Source: Candidatus Cloacimonadota bacterium | Lineage (GTDB): Bacteria; Cloacimonadota; Cloacimonadia; Cloacimonadales; Cloacimonadaceae | Direction: 5' to 3' | NCBI GenBank assembly: GCA_023230795.1 | Contig: JALNWR010000174.1 | Span: 1 to 5,440 of the forward strand | Length of the DNA: 5,440 bases | Shown: positions 5,429 to 5,440 of the stretch, one piece after another | How the letters are laid out: each line of letters opens with the position of its first letter | Numbering within the stretch: the stretch's first letter is position 1 | Translations under genes and position numbers: made by a program | The notes under the pieces: generated by a model | Databases searched by the model: none | Told to the model about the DNA's origin: nothing | Seen by the model: the letters and a program-made list of their open reading frames with translations, nothing else

Positions 5429-5440
5429 AATCCGAGTCCC
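5429..5440. repeat. Direct repeat AATCCGAGTCCC, copy 2 (at window edge)
   Basis: Exact repeat of 5200-5211. Including the flanking bases the match is 13 of 14 (CCAATCC... against CTAATCC...). It sits at the end of an AT-rich stretch (5221-5428) in which I see no gene, only a weak 7-bp inverted repeat AATGCCT/AGGCATT at 5266-5299. It could be the edge of a second copy of the island element. Confidence 0.6.

Overview
The window is dominated by one very large reading frame on the minus strand. It starts at an ATG at 4599, runs without a stop codon through the left edge of the window, and so gives the first 1533 residues of an incomplete protein. I translated the whole frame by hand and found no in-frame stop or frameshift. 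The product begins with a signal peptide and continues as a chain of extracellular beta-sandwich domains: three copies of a roughly 175-residue repeat module (here called module A), a HYDIN/choice-of-anchor-D-like domain, two choice-of-anchor-J/MAM-like jelly-roll domains, two CARDB-like domains, two carboxypeptidase-regulatory-like domains and an FN3-like fold split by an insertion. It looks like a secreted or cell-surface structural, adhesive or ligand-binding protein. No catalytic domain is visible.

The style of this protein (module A with its TVGEGD, PSGEN and QTVGTxRxRK motifs, mixed with GYRVWRLxxGQE-type FN3 segments) resembles, from memory, large exported proteins of Candidatus Cloacimonadota and relatives of the Fibrobacterota-Chlorobiota-Bacteroidota group. 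In those lineages such proteins usually end in a type IX secretion sorting domain. The C-terminus lies outside the window, so that end cannot be checked here. Base composition is middling in the gene and AT-rich in most of the intergenic DNA.

The remaining 841 bases (4600-5440) hold no protein gene I can support. Next to the gene start are a good ribosome binding site, a possible -10 box and a small inverted repeat. Next come about 320 AT-rich bases with nothing recognisable, followed by a perfect 19-bp inverted repeat (4944-5004). After that lies a GC-rich island (about 5041-5220, 61% G+C by count) packed with short hairpins. A 12-base sequence near the right end of the island recurs as the last 12 bases of the window, so the island may belong to a repeated element that continues past the edge.

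The window therefore reads as the upstream region and first part of one giant surface-protein gene, preceded by a repeat- and hairpin-rich intergenic region. The two items most worth following are the module A family and the structured island with its neighbouring long inverted repeat.
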